Shown: piece by piece, positions 17,731-27,422 of the stretch
Numbering within the stretch: position 1 is the first letter of the stretch
Layout of the letters: every line of letters begins with the position of its first letter
NCBI GenBank assembly: GCA_017858515.1
Contig: JAFMBM010000016.1
Span: 1-53,657, forward strand
Reading direction: 5' to 3'
DNA: 53,657 nt
Source: Cryomorphaceae bacterium
Lineage (GTDB): Bacteria; Bacteroidota; Bacteroidia; Flavobacteriales; Schleiferiaceae
Position numbers and translations under genes: made by a program
The notes under the pieces: generated by a model
Told to the model about the DNA's origin: nothing
Databases searched by the model: none
Seen by the model: the letters and a program-made list of their open reading frames with translations, nothing else

Positions 17731-17924
17731 GGAATAAGAATATGCACAAAAATAGGCTCTATAAATGGTAATCTGAATAGAATAATCATGCTTTGTAAAC
17801 AGCCTTTCCACTAAAATCTAAGTGGCCACTATTAGAATTTATAAACTGAATTAAGTCAGAAGAAAGCAAAAGGAAAGTTGGAGATTATTATTTTTAATGT
17901 TCTAACATTGTTTAGAAAAACACA

Positions 17925-17932
17925 TATCTTTG
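17925..17932 (+). promoter_or_regulatory. -7 box (TATCTTTG) for the YceI gene
   Basis: TATCTTTG matches TAnnTTTG and lies 23 bp before the YceI ATG. A TTG at 17908-17910 is only 14 bp upstream, shorter than the usual spacing, so the -33 element is unclear. Confidence 0.55.
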
Positions 17933-17955
17933 TTTAAACATTAAAATATTAAGTT

Positions 17956-18477
17956 ATGACAAAGTGGATAGTTGATCCGAGCCATTCGGAAGTACAATTT
18001 AAGGTTAGACATATGATGGTCTCCAATGTTACCGGACACTTTAACGAATTCCAATCGAGCATTGAGACCTCTTCAGAAGGATTTGAAGATGGCAACTTTC
18101 AATTCTCCGCTGAGATTGCCAGTATAGACACCCGCAATGCGGATAGAGACAATCACCTTAAGTCGGCTGATTTCTTTGATGCAGCTCAATTTCCACAGCT
18201 ACTTTTCAGCTCAAACGAGTTTAAACTAGACGGCGGTAATGCGATTCTAAAGGGTGAAATTAGCATTAGAGGAACTCGATTGCCAATTGAACTACATGGA
18301 GAATACAACGGCCAAGCGGTAGACCCTTATGGTCAAACTAAAGCTGGTTTTGAATTTGTTGGGAAAATAAGTCGGAAAGAATTCGGTCTTCATTGGAATG
18401 CGATTACTGAAGCAGGTTCTATTGTTGTTAGCGACGAGGTTAGATTACAGATTAACGTTCAATACATTAAGCAATAA
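17956..18477 (+). CDS. YceI-like lipocalin-fold protein
   Basis: A 173-residue YceI domain covering the whole protein: KWIVDPSHSEVQFKVRHMMV at the start, then SIDTRNADRDNHLKSADFFD, and the late EFVGKISRKEFGLHWN and EVRLQINVQY. The fold is a barrel that binds polyisoprenoid or similar lipids in solved members. Unlike E. coli YceI, there is no signal peptide, so it should be cytosolic; such forms are common in Bacteroidota. It has its own promoter and terminator and so is a single-gene unit. The ligand is unknown. Confidence 0.9.
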   Translation: MTKWIVDPSHSEVQFKVRHMMVSNVTGHFNEFQSSIETSSEGFEDGNFQFSAEIASIDTRNADRDNHLKSADFFDAAQFPQLLFSSNEFKLDGGNAILKGEISIRGTRLPIELHGEYNGQAVDPYGQTKAGFEFVGKISRKEFGLHWNAITEAGSIVVSDEVRLQINVQYIKQ

Positions 18478-18490
18478 TCTTGAGCTCAAC

Positions 18491-18526
18491 AAAAGGGGTT
18501 GGAATTAAAATTCCGACCCCTTTTTT
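18491..18526 (+). terminator. Intrinsic terminator after YceI gene
   Basis: GGGGTTGGAAT pairs with ATTCCGACCCC (one G-T pair) around a short A-rich loop, flanked by A upstream and six T downstream. It starts 14 bp after the stop codon and is symmetric enough to work in both directions. Confidence 0.9.
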
Positions 18527-18598
18527 ACTCTTTGTATTTGAAAGTAATTCTTAGTTTTTACAGTAGGTGGTTTTGTACCTTCGTTAAAAAGCAAATCC

Positions 18599-18997
18599 AT
18601 GGCCACCAAGAGTTCAAAACTAAAGTGGATATTAAGCGTTGGAGTAATAATAGCTCTTATTGGTGCGACAACGGCTTACTATCAATTCAACAAACCTCAT
18701 AGGGATCCTAGTCAGGAAGAAGCAAAAGAGCATATTTCTGCCAACGACTTAAAGCAAGAGTTCCTTGCTAATCCTGAACTAGCCTTAGGAAAATATATCG
18801 ACAAAGTAATTGCCGTAAAAGGCAGTGCAACGGAAGTTTCAGATGAAGCCATTATTCTCTCCGATGCTGTTTATTGCGTTTTTGAGACTAAAACAGAAGG
18901 AGTTGTTGGGTCTGAAATAATTGTTAAAGGAAGAGTAGTGAGCTATGACGACCTCTTTGAGCAAGTTAGACTTGACTTTTGTACTCTTCAGCCATAA
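18599..18997 (+). CDS. Membrane-anchored OB-fold (tRNA_anti-like) protein
   Basis: A 132-residue protein with one N-terminal membrane anchor (residues 9-27) and a C-terminal OB-like domain: ISANDLKQEFLANPELALGK, YIDKVIAVKGSATEV, AIILSDAVYCVFE and GSEIIVKGRVVSYDDL. This resembles the tRNA_anti-like OB-fold proteins common in Bacteroidota; no nucleic-acid role is implied. TACCTTCG at 18576-18583 is a one-mismatch -7 box. The last 32 bp overlap the convergent MFS gene. Confidence 0.72.
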   Translation: MATKSSKLKWILSVGVIIALIGATTAYYQFNKPHRDPSQEEAKEHISANDLKQEFLANPELALGKYIDKVIAVKGSATEVSDEAIILSDAVYCVFETKTEGVVGSEIIVKGRVVSYDDLFEQVRLDFCTLQP

Positions 18998-20282
18998 TCT
19001 TTCTAAAAGGTTTTTTTAAAGACTGAAGCACAATTAAAGAGAGTATAAAAAAGATACTAAGCGTTAAGGCTCCATATCGCATTCCTCCCGAGCATTGTGC
19101 TAAAACGCCAAACAAAGCAGTGCCGGTTACGATGGCTACTTTTTCAGCTACTTCCATAAAAGAGAAATAGGCAGTATGTTCTTCTTGAGGAGGAAGTAAT
19201 TTAGAAAAAGTGGATCGACTTAGAGATTGAGTGCCACCCATCACCCATCCAACCAAAGCAGCTAGAGCATAAAATTTATATAAGACGATAGGGTCTTCTG
19301 GTCTTAGAACAAAGGCTCCAACACAGACACCCACCCAAATGGCTACAGAAAGCATAAGTGATGGAATATTTCCCCATTTACCAGATAGCCATCCAAAAAA
19401 AGTAGCCCCACCAATTCCGATAATTTGAATAAGCAAAATGGTACCTATTAACTGTCCACTTTCCAACATCAATTCTTGAGATCCATATAAACTTGCAATT
19501 AATATAATTGTTTGAACCCCAACACTAAATAGAAAGTAAGCTAAAATATATCTTTGTGAAAACGGAATTTTCTTGAGTTCAAAATAGGTAATTTTCAATC
19601 TATTATACGCCAATTGAAAGGTATTCCCCTTCAACCTTTTACCGCCCCCAACATCAGCAGGAAGTTTTCTCAAAGTGAATTGAGAAAAGCCCATCCACCA
19701 GATACCCACAAGAACAAAACTAAAGCGAAAGGCCATTTTCTTGCCCTCATCGCTCGGCTGAGAAAGAATGATTGCCAAGCAGGCAAGAAGTAAAATCGAA
19801 GAACCTAAATATCCAAGAGAGAAACCACGAGCACTCACTCTATCCTGATCCTTTTTCTCTGCTATTTCTGGCAAATAAGCGTTGTAAAACACCAAGCTAC
19901 TCCAAAACCCTATGCTAGCGGTATAGATTAGCAGTAAGCCGAGCCATAGGTATTCTTCTACAAAAAAGAACATACCCATGCAGGAAAGCGAACCTAAACT
20001 CAGAAAGATTTTCATGAAGATCTTTTTCTTTTTAAGATTGTCCGACAATCCTCCTAGAATGGGTAATAAAACCGCCACCGTTAAGAATGAAAACGATAAA
20101 ACGAAACTATAGAGTGCCGAGCTACTAATCATTGTCCAACCTTCTGGAAACCAGCTAGGCATTGCAACTGTATCAGGTGCAATCCATTCGTAATACAGTG
20201 GAAAAACGGCAGTGGCAATAACCAGAGAATACACCGAGTTTGCCCAATCGTAAAACGCCCAAGCTTTTTGTTGCTTATTCAT
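18966..20282 (-). CDS. Atg22/UMF1-like MFS transporter
   Basis: A 438-residue major facilitator with about 12 hydrophobic segments. The start MNKQQKAWAFYDWANSVYSL, with its WAFYDWANS box, is the hallmark of the bacterial Atg22-like (UMF1) group. GGLSDNLKKKKIFM is the loop 2-3 motif, and VMGGTQSLSRSTFSKLLPPQ is another conserved family segment. The fungal relative exports amino acids from the vacuole; bacterial substrates are unknown. It converges on the OB-fold gene with a 32-bp overlap and is divergent from the histidine kinase. Confidence 0.88.
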   Translation of the reverse strand: MNKQQKAWAFYDWANSVYSLVIATAVFPLYYEWIAPDTVAMPSWFPEGWTMISSSALYSFVLSFSFLTVAVLLPILGGLSDNLKKKKIFMKIFLSLGSLSCMGMFFFVEEYLWLGLLLIYTASIGFWSSLVFYNAYLPEIAEKKDQDRVSARGFSLGYLGSSILLLACLAIILSQPSDEGKKMAFRFSFVLVGIWWMGFSQFTLRKLPADVGGGKRLKGNTFQLAYNRLKITYFELKKIPFSQRYILAYFLFSVGVQTIILIASLYGSQELMLESGQLIGTILLIQIIGIGGATFFGWLSGKWGNIPSLMLSVAIWVGVCVGAFVLRPEDPIVLYKFYALAALVGWVMGGTQSLSRSTFSKLLPPQEEHTAYFSFMEVAEKVAIVTGTALFGVLAQCSGGMRYGALTLSIFFILSLIVLQSLKKPFRKIMAEEYKSQV

Positions 20283-20347
20283 GGGTGCAATTTAGCTTTT
20301 CACACCATTGGAAAGAGTGTAATTTGCACAATCTACTAGACTATCCG

Positions 20348-22381
20348 ATGCGATCAATACTTTCAGCTATTTCGTTTTGCCTTGTACTTCTTGCAGGCAC
20401 CACTTCTAATGCTCAAAACATTTAGCAAGGCTCAGACACTTTGACTACCTATTCCTCAGAATGGAATTGGTTTTTTAATCAATCGCATAAATGGGTAGGC
20501 AGAGATAGTAGCAAAGCCTTTCAATTGGCCCGGGCTTACTCTGACAGCGTATCAAACAGGCCAGAAATATTCAAGGCCCACTCTAATAGCTTGTTCGGAT
20601 TACTTTATTTAAAACTAAATGAAAACCAGGCTTCAGTGAAGCCTTTCCGCATAGCTGCTAAGCAATATGCGCAATCAGAAGACTCATTGTTAACAGGTTA
20701 TACATTTAGAAACGTAGGGCTTGCCTTTGCTGGTCAAGGTCAGTTAGACAGTGCTCTAGATTATTACTATCACGGCTTGTCTTATTTAGATTCTATGAAG
20801 GCACCCTATTTCTATGCTTTAACAAGTTCTGAGATTGCCCGATCGCTTTTTGCCCTATTCAATTTTGACTATAGCTCAAAGTACTTTCAAAACAGCATAC
20901 GTCTATTTCTTTTAGATGGAAGGTTGAAGGCCGCCGCCGCTGCATTGCATGACTATGGCTATCTTCTGGCAAGCAGCGGAGAACCAGGCTTTCTACCGAT
21001 TTCAGAAAGGGCATCGCGACTAGCATTTCAAGAAGGTGATTCTCTGTTAATAGGAAAAATAAATGCGGTTCGTGCGCTGTACTATTTAGAGCAAGAAAAC
21101 ACAGAAAAAGCTTGGCCCTCTTTGCAAAGAGCTCAACGCATATTTCGAGGGGTATTAAACGATGATTTCATCTTTGTGATTGATGGTTTAGTGGCAGAAT
21201 ATTATCTACAAAAAGATGAAGTAGATCTTGCCATTTTTAGGGCAGAAGAAGCGTTGAAAGGGATTGTCAATCAATCTTTAACAGGCTTCAATCACACTCG
21301 CACAAAACAGAGCATTTACAAAACTCTGTTCACCGCATATTTAAAGAATGGCGATTCGAAGAAGGCTGTCTCTTATGCGAAGGCCTATAAAGAGGTTGTA
21401 GATCGTTTACTTCGCGAAAGCAACACCAATAAAATCCGTTTCCTAGAAAGAGAAATTGAATCAGCCAACAGACAAAGACAATTAAAACGCGCACAAGTTG
21501 AACTAGAATACAGAGAGGAACGTATATCACTTCAAAATAAGCAAAAGTTTGCCTATTTGATTGTTCTTATTCTATTATCGCTACTTCTAATTTCAGGTTT
21601 TGTGAGCTTTCGACGCGTGCGAAGAGCCAAAATTAGGCTGCAAGAACAAAACCAATTCATTGCTAATCAGAAAGAAGAGCTAGAACTGCTTAATTTTAAT
21701 AAAGATCGATTGTTCTCTATTATAGGCCATGACCTACGCGGACCTATCGGTAATCTTTCCAGCTTACTCACCTTCATTCCGAACGAAGAAGATCAAGTTT
21801 CTCAGGAAAGCTTGGAGATTCTAGATCTGGCTCAAAATGGCCTATTAGAAAGTCTAAACCTTCTGGAGAATTTATTGGTTTGGGCTAACGATCAAAAAGA
21901 CGGTTCAAACCTTCACCCTAAACTGCAAGATTTGAATTCTGTTACTTCCTCCATTGAACAATTATATGCTCCCTTGCTTTCACAAAAGAAAATAGATCTA
22001 AAAAATACTATACCAAAGAACACCCTCGCATACTTCGATGGAAATTCTATTAAAACAGTGGTACGAAATATTGTGAGCAACGCTATTAAATACTGTCCGA
22101 ATGGCAGCATAATAAAATATTCCATTGAGGATAATGATCGCTTGCTTTCTCTTATAATTGAAGACAATGGGCCTGGAATTCCGGATCATATTTTGGCAGA
22201 GCTCGATCAATCGACTCACATAAAGGATGGAAAACTTATGAAGCGATTGGAAGGTAACCTAGGATTAGGTTTGCGAATGAGTCGTGATTTTGTTGAATCA
22301 AATCAAGGCAGTATGAAAATCGAGAGTGAAGTTGGGAAAGGAACCAAATTCATCATCCACCTACCAAAGGCTAAGGCATAA
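20348..22381 (+). pseudogene. TPR sensor histidine kinase with in-frame TAG after the signal peptide
   Basis: ATG 20348 opens a clear signal peptide (SAISFCLVLLAGTTSNAQNI), then TAG at 20423-20425, and the same frame continues for 651 codons. The remainder has TPR-like repeats (to about residue 330), a coiled coil, a membrane helix (FAYLIVLILLSLLLISGFVS), a second coiled coil, the HisKA box FSIIGHDLRGPIGNL and a HATPase domain (NIVSNAIKYCPNG, IEDNGPGIP, GLGLRMSRDFVE). Nothing else is broken. The downstream frame could start at TTG 20441 but would lack the export signal, leaving the sensor region cytosolic. The next codon after TAG is CAA, a context known to favour readthrough. No response regulator is adjacent. 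Confidence 0.8.
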
Positions 22382-22411
22382 AAAAAGAGCCACCTTTCGA
22401 GGTAGCTCTTT
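22381..22411 (-). terminator. Bidirectional intrinsic terminator between kinase and acnA
   Basis: AAAGAGC and GCTCTTT, with ACCT/AGGT inside and one C-A mismatch, close on a TTCG loop. Read from acnA (minus strand) the stem runs into a T-tract; read from the kinase gene it ends in TTTG. It sits between the two convergent stops. Confidence 0.85.
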
Positions 22412-22437
22412 GCATCGCAATTAATTTTATTTGACTT

Positions 22438-24705
22438 CTAAGAAGCTTGCTGATTCTTGATTAGATTCAGTGCAGAACCTGCTTTAAACCATTCAATTTG
22501 CTGGGCATTGTAAGTGTGATTGCATACAATCTCTTCTGAGCTACCATCTGAATGGCGTAATCTAATGGTAAGTGGTCTGTCTGGCGCAAAAGAAACCAAG
22601 TCTGTAAAGTCGAAGCGATCGTCTTCACGAATCTTATCATAATCCGCCTCATTTGCGAAGGTCAAGCCAAGCATACCCTGCTTCTTTAAATTCGTTTCAT
22701 GAATTCGGGCGAAAGATTTCACCAAAACAACGCGCACACCCAAATGACGAGGCTGCATTGCAGCATGCTCTCTGGAAGATCCTTCACCGTAATTGTGATC
22801 ACCTACAACGATACTTGGAATGCCCGCTGCCTTATATGTTCTCTGTACGGCAGGCACTTCACCCATACTTCCATCTAACTGGCTTTTAACCGAATTGGTT
22901 TTCTGATTGAAGGCATTTACTGCTCCGGTTAGCGTATTATTGGCAATATTGTCTAAATGACCCCTAAAACGAAGCCAAGGTCCGGCCATAGAAATATGAT
23001 CGGTAGTACACTTTCCAAAAGCCTTAATTAGAAGGACCATGTCTGCGATATTTTCACCATCCCATGGGGCAAAGGATTCGAGTAACTGCAAACGCTCAGA
23101 GCTTGGATTAACTATTACCTGTACTCCACTTCCATCTTCTGCTGGAGCATGAAATCCACGGTTCTTTACATCAAAGCCCATTGGCGGAAGTTCTATCCCT
23201 TTTGGCTCATCAAGCATTACCATTTCACCTTTCAAATTCAACAACTTATCCTTCATAGGATTGAAGGTTAAGTCGCCTGAGATTGCCATTGCTGTTACAA
23301 TCTCGGGAGAGGCTACGAAGGAATGGGTATGTGGATTTCCGTCGTTTCTCTTGGCAAAGTTTCTGTTGAATGAAGTTATAATAGAATTGGCGCGATTGGG
23401 ATCGTCTGTATGGCGCGCCCATTGTCCGATACAAGGACCACAAGCATTGGCAAGAACCACTCCACCAATTTTATCGAACTCCGAAAGCAAACCGTCTCTT
23501 TCTGCCGTATATCGCACCTGCTCAGAACCAGGAGTTATGGTAAACTCTGCCTTTACTTCCAAATTCTTCTCTCCGGCCTGACTGGCTACGGATGCAGCGC
23601 GTGTAATGTCTTCGTATGAACTATTCGTGCAACTACCAATCAAACCAACTTCCAACTTTGCGGGCCAACCATTCTTGCGAACCGCCTCAGCAAATTCAGA
23701 AAGTGGCGTTGCTAAATCTGGAGTAAAAGGACCATTAATATGCGGTTCCAAAGTGGAAAGATCCAATTCGATTACTTGATCAAAGTATTTTTCTGGTTGG
23801 GAATATACTTCTGGATCAGCTTTCAAATAAGAGCTATACTGATCTGCTAAATCTGCCACATCCGGACGACCTGTGCCTCGAAGGTAATCACCCATTTTAG
23901 AGTCGTATCCAAAAGTAGATGTGGTAGCGCCAATTTCAGCGCCCATATTACAAATGGTACCCTTGCCCGTGCAGCTCAAAGAATCGGCTCCTTCGCCGAA
24001 GTATTCTAAAATGGCACCTGTTCCTCCTTTAACAGTTAAGATGCCTGCTACTTTTAGAATAACATCCTTGGCAGAGGTCCACCCACTTAGTTTTCCCGTT
24101 AATTTCACTCCAATAAGCTTTGGAAATTTCAATTCCCAAGCCATTCCACTCATTACATCTACTGCATCTGCTCCTCCTACACCAATGGCTATCATACCCA
24201 GTCCACCAGCATTCACGGTATGACTATCGGTTCCGATCATCATACCACCCGGAAATGCGTAATTCTCAAGGACTACTTGATGTATAATTCCAGCTCCTGG
24301 CTCCCAAAAGCCAATGCCGTATTTATTCGAAACGCTTTGGAGAAAGCCGAAAACTTCAGAGCTTTTATCTACTGCCGACTTTAAATCAGCAACGGCGCCG
24401 TCTTTTGCCTGAATAAGGTGATCGCAATGAACGGTTGAAGGAACTGCAGCTTTCTTTCTTCCAGCTTGCATAAATTGAAGCAAAGCCATTTGAGCTGTAG
24501 CATCTTGCATTGCCACGCGATCTGGAGCGAAGTCTACATAGTCTTTCCCTCTTTTATACTCCGCTGTTGTCTCTCCCTCCCAAAGATGGCTATATAGAAT
24601 TTTTTCAGTCAGGCTAAGCGGACGGTTTAATTGCTTGCGGGCGGCTTCTATGCGCGAAGGAAATCGCTCATAAGTTGCGCGAATCATATCTATGTCAAAC
24701 GCCAT
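22438..24705 (-). CDS. acnA: Aconitate hydratase, mitochondrial type
   Basis: Interconverts citrate and isocitrate in the TCA cycle using a [4Fe-4S] cluster. The three cluster cysteines are in [13 protein letters not shown] and [11 protein letters not shown]. The swivel domain carries [20 protein letters not shown] with substrate arginine and serine. At 755 residues it fits the eukaryote-like mitochondrial aconitase group found in Bacteroidota, shorter than AcnA/IRP1 (about 890). It starts [20 protein letters not shown]. No other TCA gene is adjacent. Single-gene unit with the terminator at 22381-22411. Confidence 0.94.
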   Translation of the reverse strand: MAFDIDMIRATYERFPSRIEAARKQLNRPLSLTEKILYSHLWEGETTAEYKRGKDYVDFAPDRVAMQDATAQMALLQFMQAGRKKAAVPSTVHCDHLIQAKDGAVADLKSAVDKSSEVFGFLQSVSNKYGIGFWEPGAGIIHQVVLENYAFPGGMMIGTDSHTVNAGGLGMIAIGVGGADAVDVMSGMAWELKFPKLIGVKLTGKLSGWTSAKDVILKVAGILTVKGGTGAILEYFGEGADSLSCTGKGTICNMGAEIGATTSTFGYDSKMGDYLRGTGRPDVADLADQYSSYLKADPEVYSQPEKYFDQVIELDLSTLEPHINGPFTPDLATPLSEFAEAVRKNGWPAKLEVGLIGSCTNSSYEDITRAASVASQAGEKNLEVKAEFTITPGSEQVRYTAERDGLLSEFDKIGGVVLANACGPCIGQWARHTDDPNRANSIITSFNRNFAKRNDGNPHTHSFVASPEIVTAMAISGDLTFNPMKDKLLNLKGEMVMLDEPKGIELPPMGFDVKNRGFHAPAEDGSGVQVIVNPSSERLQLLESFAPWDGENIADMVLLIKAFGKCTTDHISMAGPWLRFRGHLDNIANNTLTGAVNAFNQKTNSVKSQLDGSMGEVPAVQRTYKAAGIPSIVVGDHNYGEGSSREHAAMQPRHLGVRVVLVKSFARIHETNLKKQGMLGLTFANEADYDKIREDDRFDFTDLVSFAPDRPLTIRLRHSDGSSEEIVCNHTYNAQQIEWFKAGSALNLIKNQQAS

Positions 24706-24890
24706 AAGGAGGAATATTTTAATTGAACTGCGAAATTAAGCTTCTCACTTTCGAAAACCAAGTGCTCAAGTCCTACTCAAAACACCCTCAATTTAGGCTC
24801 AAGATTTCACATTCTGTAAATCCAATGGCAACATAGAATTAACCTGAAACTAAATGATTGAAATAGCTTTACGGAACAGAAATACAGGCT

Positions 24891-25748
24891 ATGAATAAAA
24901 CAAAAAAGGTTCAACGAAAGCTAGCGCAATACAGCGGAGTTGCTGCTTCGATTTTGGCCGCAGGCCCATTACAAGCTCAGATTTTATATACCGATGTGTC
25001 GCCCGATGTGGTTCTTTCAGGTAATGACACCTTGGGTGTAGATATGGATCAGAATGGCGTGAACGACTTTATGGCGGTCACCGTCGACTCAAATCAAACC
25101 AAAGTGGCTGGATTTGGATACTACTACAATCCAGCTGGAGCGAGTTATCCTAGTCAGCAAGTTCTAGGCTCTTTGTACACAAACTCAGGCGGTAGCAGCT
25201 CCAATTTTGTTAGTAAGCTGGATGCAAATGCCCTAGTTGACGCCAATGGAGGATTTATACAAGGTGGATTTTTAGCTGGAATGCTAAATGGAGTAATCTT
25301 AAATGGAGCTCAGTGGGACGGGGTAACGGATAAATTCGTTGGAGTTCGATTCTACAAATTCTCCACAAATAGTTTCCACTACGGATGGGTTCGGATGGAT
25401 GTCTCTAATGGAGGTACTTCAATAATAGTAAAGGACTACGCCCTAAATGCTACAGCTGCAAATTCTATCTTGGCCGGGCAAAATACTATAGGACTGCTAG
25501 AAGAAATGAAATCTAAATTCAATGTGGTTGTTTTGCCTTCTTCAATTGAAGTTACTACCAGCGAAGACTTTGGTTCATTTTCTATTCGTCTAACAGATTT
25601 AAGCGGAAAACTCATAACGGAAGTACCAGGAATTGCAGGGAGAAACAATGAAGTTTCTACAGTCCATGTAGGTACAGGAATTTATATGTTGAGTATTGCT
25701 CGTGAAGACATTGTATATAGCCAGAAGTATCTTCTAAATCCTCTATAA
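24891..25748 (+). CDS. T9SS-secreted protein of unknown function
   Basis: A 285-residue exported protein. A lysine-rich start (MNKTKKVQRKLAQYSG) and hydrophobic core end at a cleavage near PLQAQI. The body repeats Gly/Asn/Ser-rich beta segments with a Ca-site-like DMDQNGVNDFMAV and a lectin-like FVGVRFYKFSTNSFHYGWVR. Residues 215-285 (FSIRLTDLSGKLITEVPG, VHVGTGIYMLSI, YSQKYLLNPL) form a T9SS type A sorting domain, so the protein should be carried to the cell surface. The family with the HYGWVR block is frequent in marine Bacteroidota; function not known. Confidence 0.82.
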   Translation: MNKTKKVQRKLAQYSGVAASILAAGPLQAQILYTDVSPDVVLSGNDTLGVDMDQNGVNDFMAVTVDSNQTKVAGFGYYYNPAGASYPSQQVLGSLYTNSGGSSSNFVSKLDANALVDANGGFIQGGFLAGMLNGVILNGAQWDGVTDKFVGVRFYKFSTNSFHYGWVRMDVSNGGTSIIVKDYALNATAANSILAGQNTIGLLEEMKSKFNVVVLPSSIEVTTSEDFGSFSIRLTDLSGKLITEVPGIAGRNNEVSTVHVGTGIYMLSIAREDIVYSQKYLLNPL

Positions 25749-26223
25749 AACATCTCATCTCAAGCATTTTACAATAAAAATGATTGTAACTGCCACCTGA
25801 ATAAAAAGTCGTCAGGCCGCTTTTTTCATTCTTTTGGCCATGAATTGAACTTCCTTCAAGAAAAAAATCAAGCCCATTTCAAAATAAAATTGAGCCTCAT
25901 CACGGTTCAGCAACAATTGTATTTGTTACCAATTGCCCGTTGAAAGGAGAAATAAAATCAGAAAAGGTTTCACTTTAAATCGAAAAATAAAGCGACCAAA
26001 AAAGAAAATGGTATTTCTTCAAAAACCAAATATTAGCATAGCATGGTCTAGACACAACCCATTCAATCTAATTTTGGATTAACGGATTCAAACAGTCTGT
26101 AAAGCGCTTCAGATTGAATTTGAAATGGCCTCAAAAAGGCCATCAAAACACACTATTTCACAAGAAGAATTTCAACCTGTTAAAGCCTTGTAGCGGCAAA
26201 AGGTATTATTCTATATTTGTATT
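25749..26223. other. 475-bp intergenic region
   Basis: AT-rich, without a convincing gene. After the T9SS gene there is a weak hairpin, CCTGA (25796-25800) with TCAGG (25812-25816), followed by CCGC and six T, a possible terminator. A small TGGCC/GGCCA repeat with a 7-base loop lies near 26127. The minus-strand frame of 26 codons there shows nothing recognisable. The right end holds the promoter of the HU-SPOR gene. Confidence 0.5.
26188..26219 (+). promoter_or_regulatory. Promoter of the HU-SPOR gene, possibly leaderless
   Basis: TTG at 26188-26190 and TATATTTG at 26212-26219 are 21 bp apart, matching the Bacteroidota -33/-7 pattern (TTG, TAnnTTTG). The ATG is at 26224, only four bases after the -7 box, about where transcription should begin, so the message may have little or no 5' leader. 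Confidence 0.7.
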
Positions 26224-27378
26224 ATGCGTTTAGAACTGTATATCGCCGATCTCTTATTTCGTCACGACTGTGTAATTGTACCTCATCTAGGTGCATTTAT
26301 TGGAAGAACGAAATCTTCAGAAATAGGATCTGCTACCCATTTATTCCGTCCGCCTTTTAAGGAGGTTGGATTTAATTCAAGCTTAAAAGAAAACGACGGA
26401 CTTCTAGCGGGATACCTAGCCTCATTAAATGGGGTGAGTTATAATCAGGCAGAAAGATGGATTGCTTCGGAAGTAGGACATTGGATCCAAAGATTGAATG
26501 AGGGTGAAAAACTACACCTTAGTCCGATTGGTAAGTTGTACTATAATGCGAATGGAAGCCTTCAATTCCAACCTAGTTTAGAGCAGAATTTCTCTTCAGA
26601 CTCCTTTGGTTTAGGGATATTCCATGTTCCTAGCTTGTCCTCCACCTTAAAAAAAGTGGACGTTAGCACGACTGAAAAACTTAAGCATTCCTCAAAAAAG
26701 GAAGCGAAAATCATTCTTCAAGAGCCCATTTCGACTCCAAATAAGTTTAGCTCTTTTTCTTGGAAACAAGCAGCTATTTGGTTGCCCATTGCGGGTATCC
26801 TCTCTTTAGGAATTGCGAATAACTCTTTTATTAGTGATGCCTATAAATCGTATTCTAGTCTTGGTCCAATTGTATTTTCTAAAGCACAAGTTCACCAAAC
26901 CTCAGAAAGCAATCTTCTTCCGATCTCTGGTTTGGAAGGAATGAAAACTAAATCAGTTGTTCCTTTTGGGGGCGGAGTTTTGTCCAGTAGTACGATTGAA
27001 ACAAAGGAATCAGAACCTGAGGCTAAGCCGAGACCCATTTCAAAACAAAACACCTCTGATATACATTCAGTCGATTTAAAACCTGAGAATTCCATTTCGC
27101 AATTATCGACTGGTACAAGTAAGAGTAGAATAGAAAACTTCAACAGCAATACAAACGATCGGTTCTATATCGTGGTAGGGTCTTTTGGTAAAGAAAGTAA
27201 CAGCAAGAAAATGATCCAAGCCTTGCTTAGTAAAGGATACAATGCCAAGGTTGCGCCAGGAAGTGGATTGATTCGCGTTTCTATAGAGGATTTTGCTACT
27301 AGAAATGAGGCCGATATGGCCTTGGAACAAATTCGAAATTCAATTCAATCCTCTGCGTGGGTTTACTCCCCAAAGTAA
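26224..27378 (+). CDS. HU(CCDC81-like)-TM-SPOR protein
   Basis: A 384-residue protein with three parts. Residues 1-130 hold a tandem HU-like (CCDC81-type) region: MRLELYIADLLFRHDCVIVP, HLGAFIGR, then NDGLLAGYLASLNGVSYNQA and HLSPIGKLYYN. A single hydrophobic segment near residues 182-198 (AAIWLPIAGILSLGIA) follows, then a low-complexity Ser/Glu/Lys linker, and a C-terminal SPOR domain (DRFYIVVGSFGKESNSKKM to SSAWVYSPK). SPOR domains bind glycan strands stripped of stem peptides at division sites. The expected topology puts the HU part inside and SPOR in the periplasm. This architecture recurs in Bacteroidota; role in division is inference. Confidence 0.85.
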   Translation: MRLELYIADLLFRHDCVIVPHLGAFIGRTKSSEIGSATHLFRPPFKEVGFNSSLKENDGLLAGYLASLNGVSYNQAERWIASEVGHWIQRLNEGEKLHLSPIGKLYYNANGSLQFQPSLEQNFSSDSFGLGIFHVPSLSSTLKKVDVSTTEKLKHSSKKEAKIILQEPISTPNKFSSFSWKQAAIWLPIAGILSLGIANNSFISDAYKSYSSLGPIVFSKAQVHQTSESNLLPISGLEGMKTKSVVPFGGGVLSSSTIETKESEPEAKPRPISKQNTSDIHSVDLKPENSISQLSTGTSKSRIENFNSNTNDRFYIVVGSFGKESNSKKMIQALLSKGYNAKVAPGSGLIRVSIEDFATRNEADMALEQIRNSIQSSAWVYSPK

Positions 27379-27422
27379 AAAAGTAACTGTCTCTCTCTTT
27401 TTTTAAAACTTCTCTTTAGAAT

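Noticed and set aside
24706-24835. AAGGAGG on the plus strand followed by a TTG-initiated 36-codon frame
   Set aside because: The segment is the 5' edge of acnA on the other strand, the genome rarely uses Shine-Dalgarno sites, and the peptide has no recognisable features.
26126-26142. TGGCC/GGCCA hairpin in the 475-bp gap as an RNA gene
   Set aside because: The stem is only five pairs with no promoter or terminator around it.
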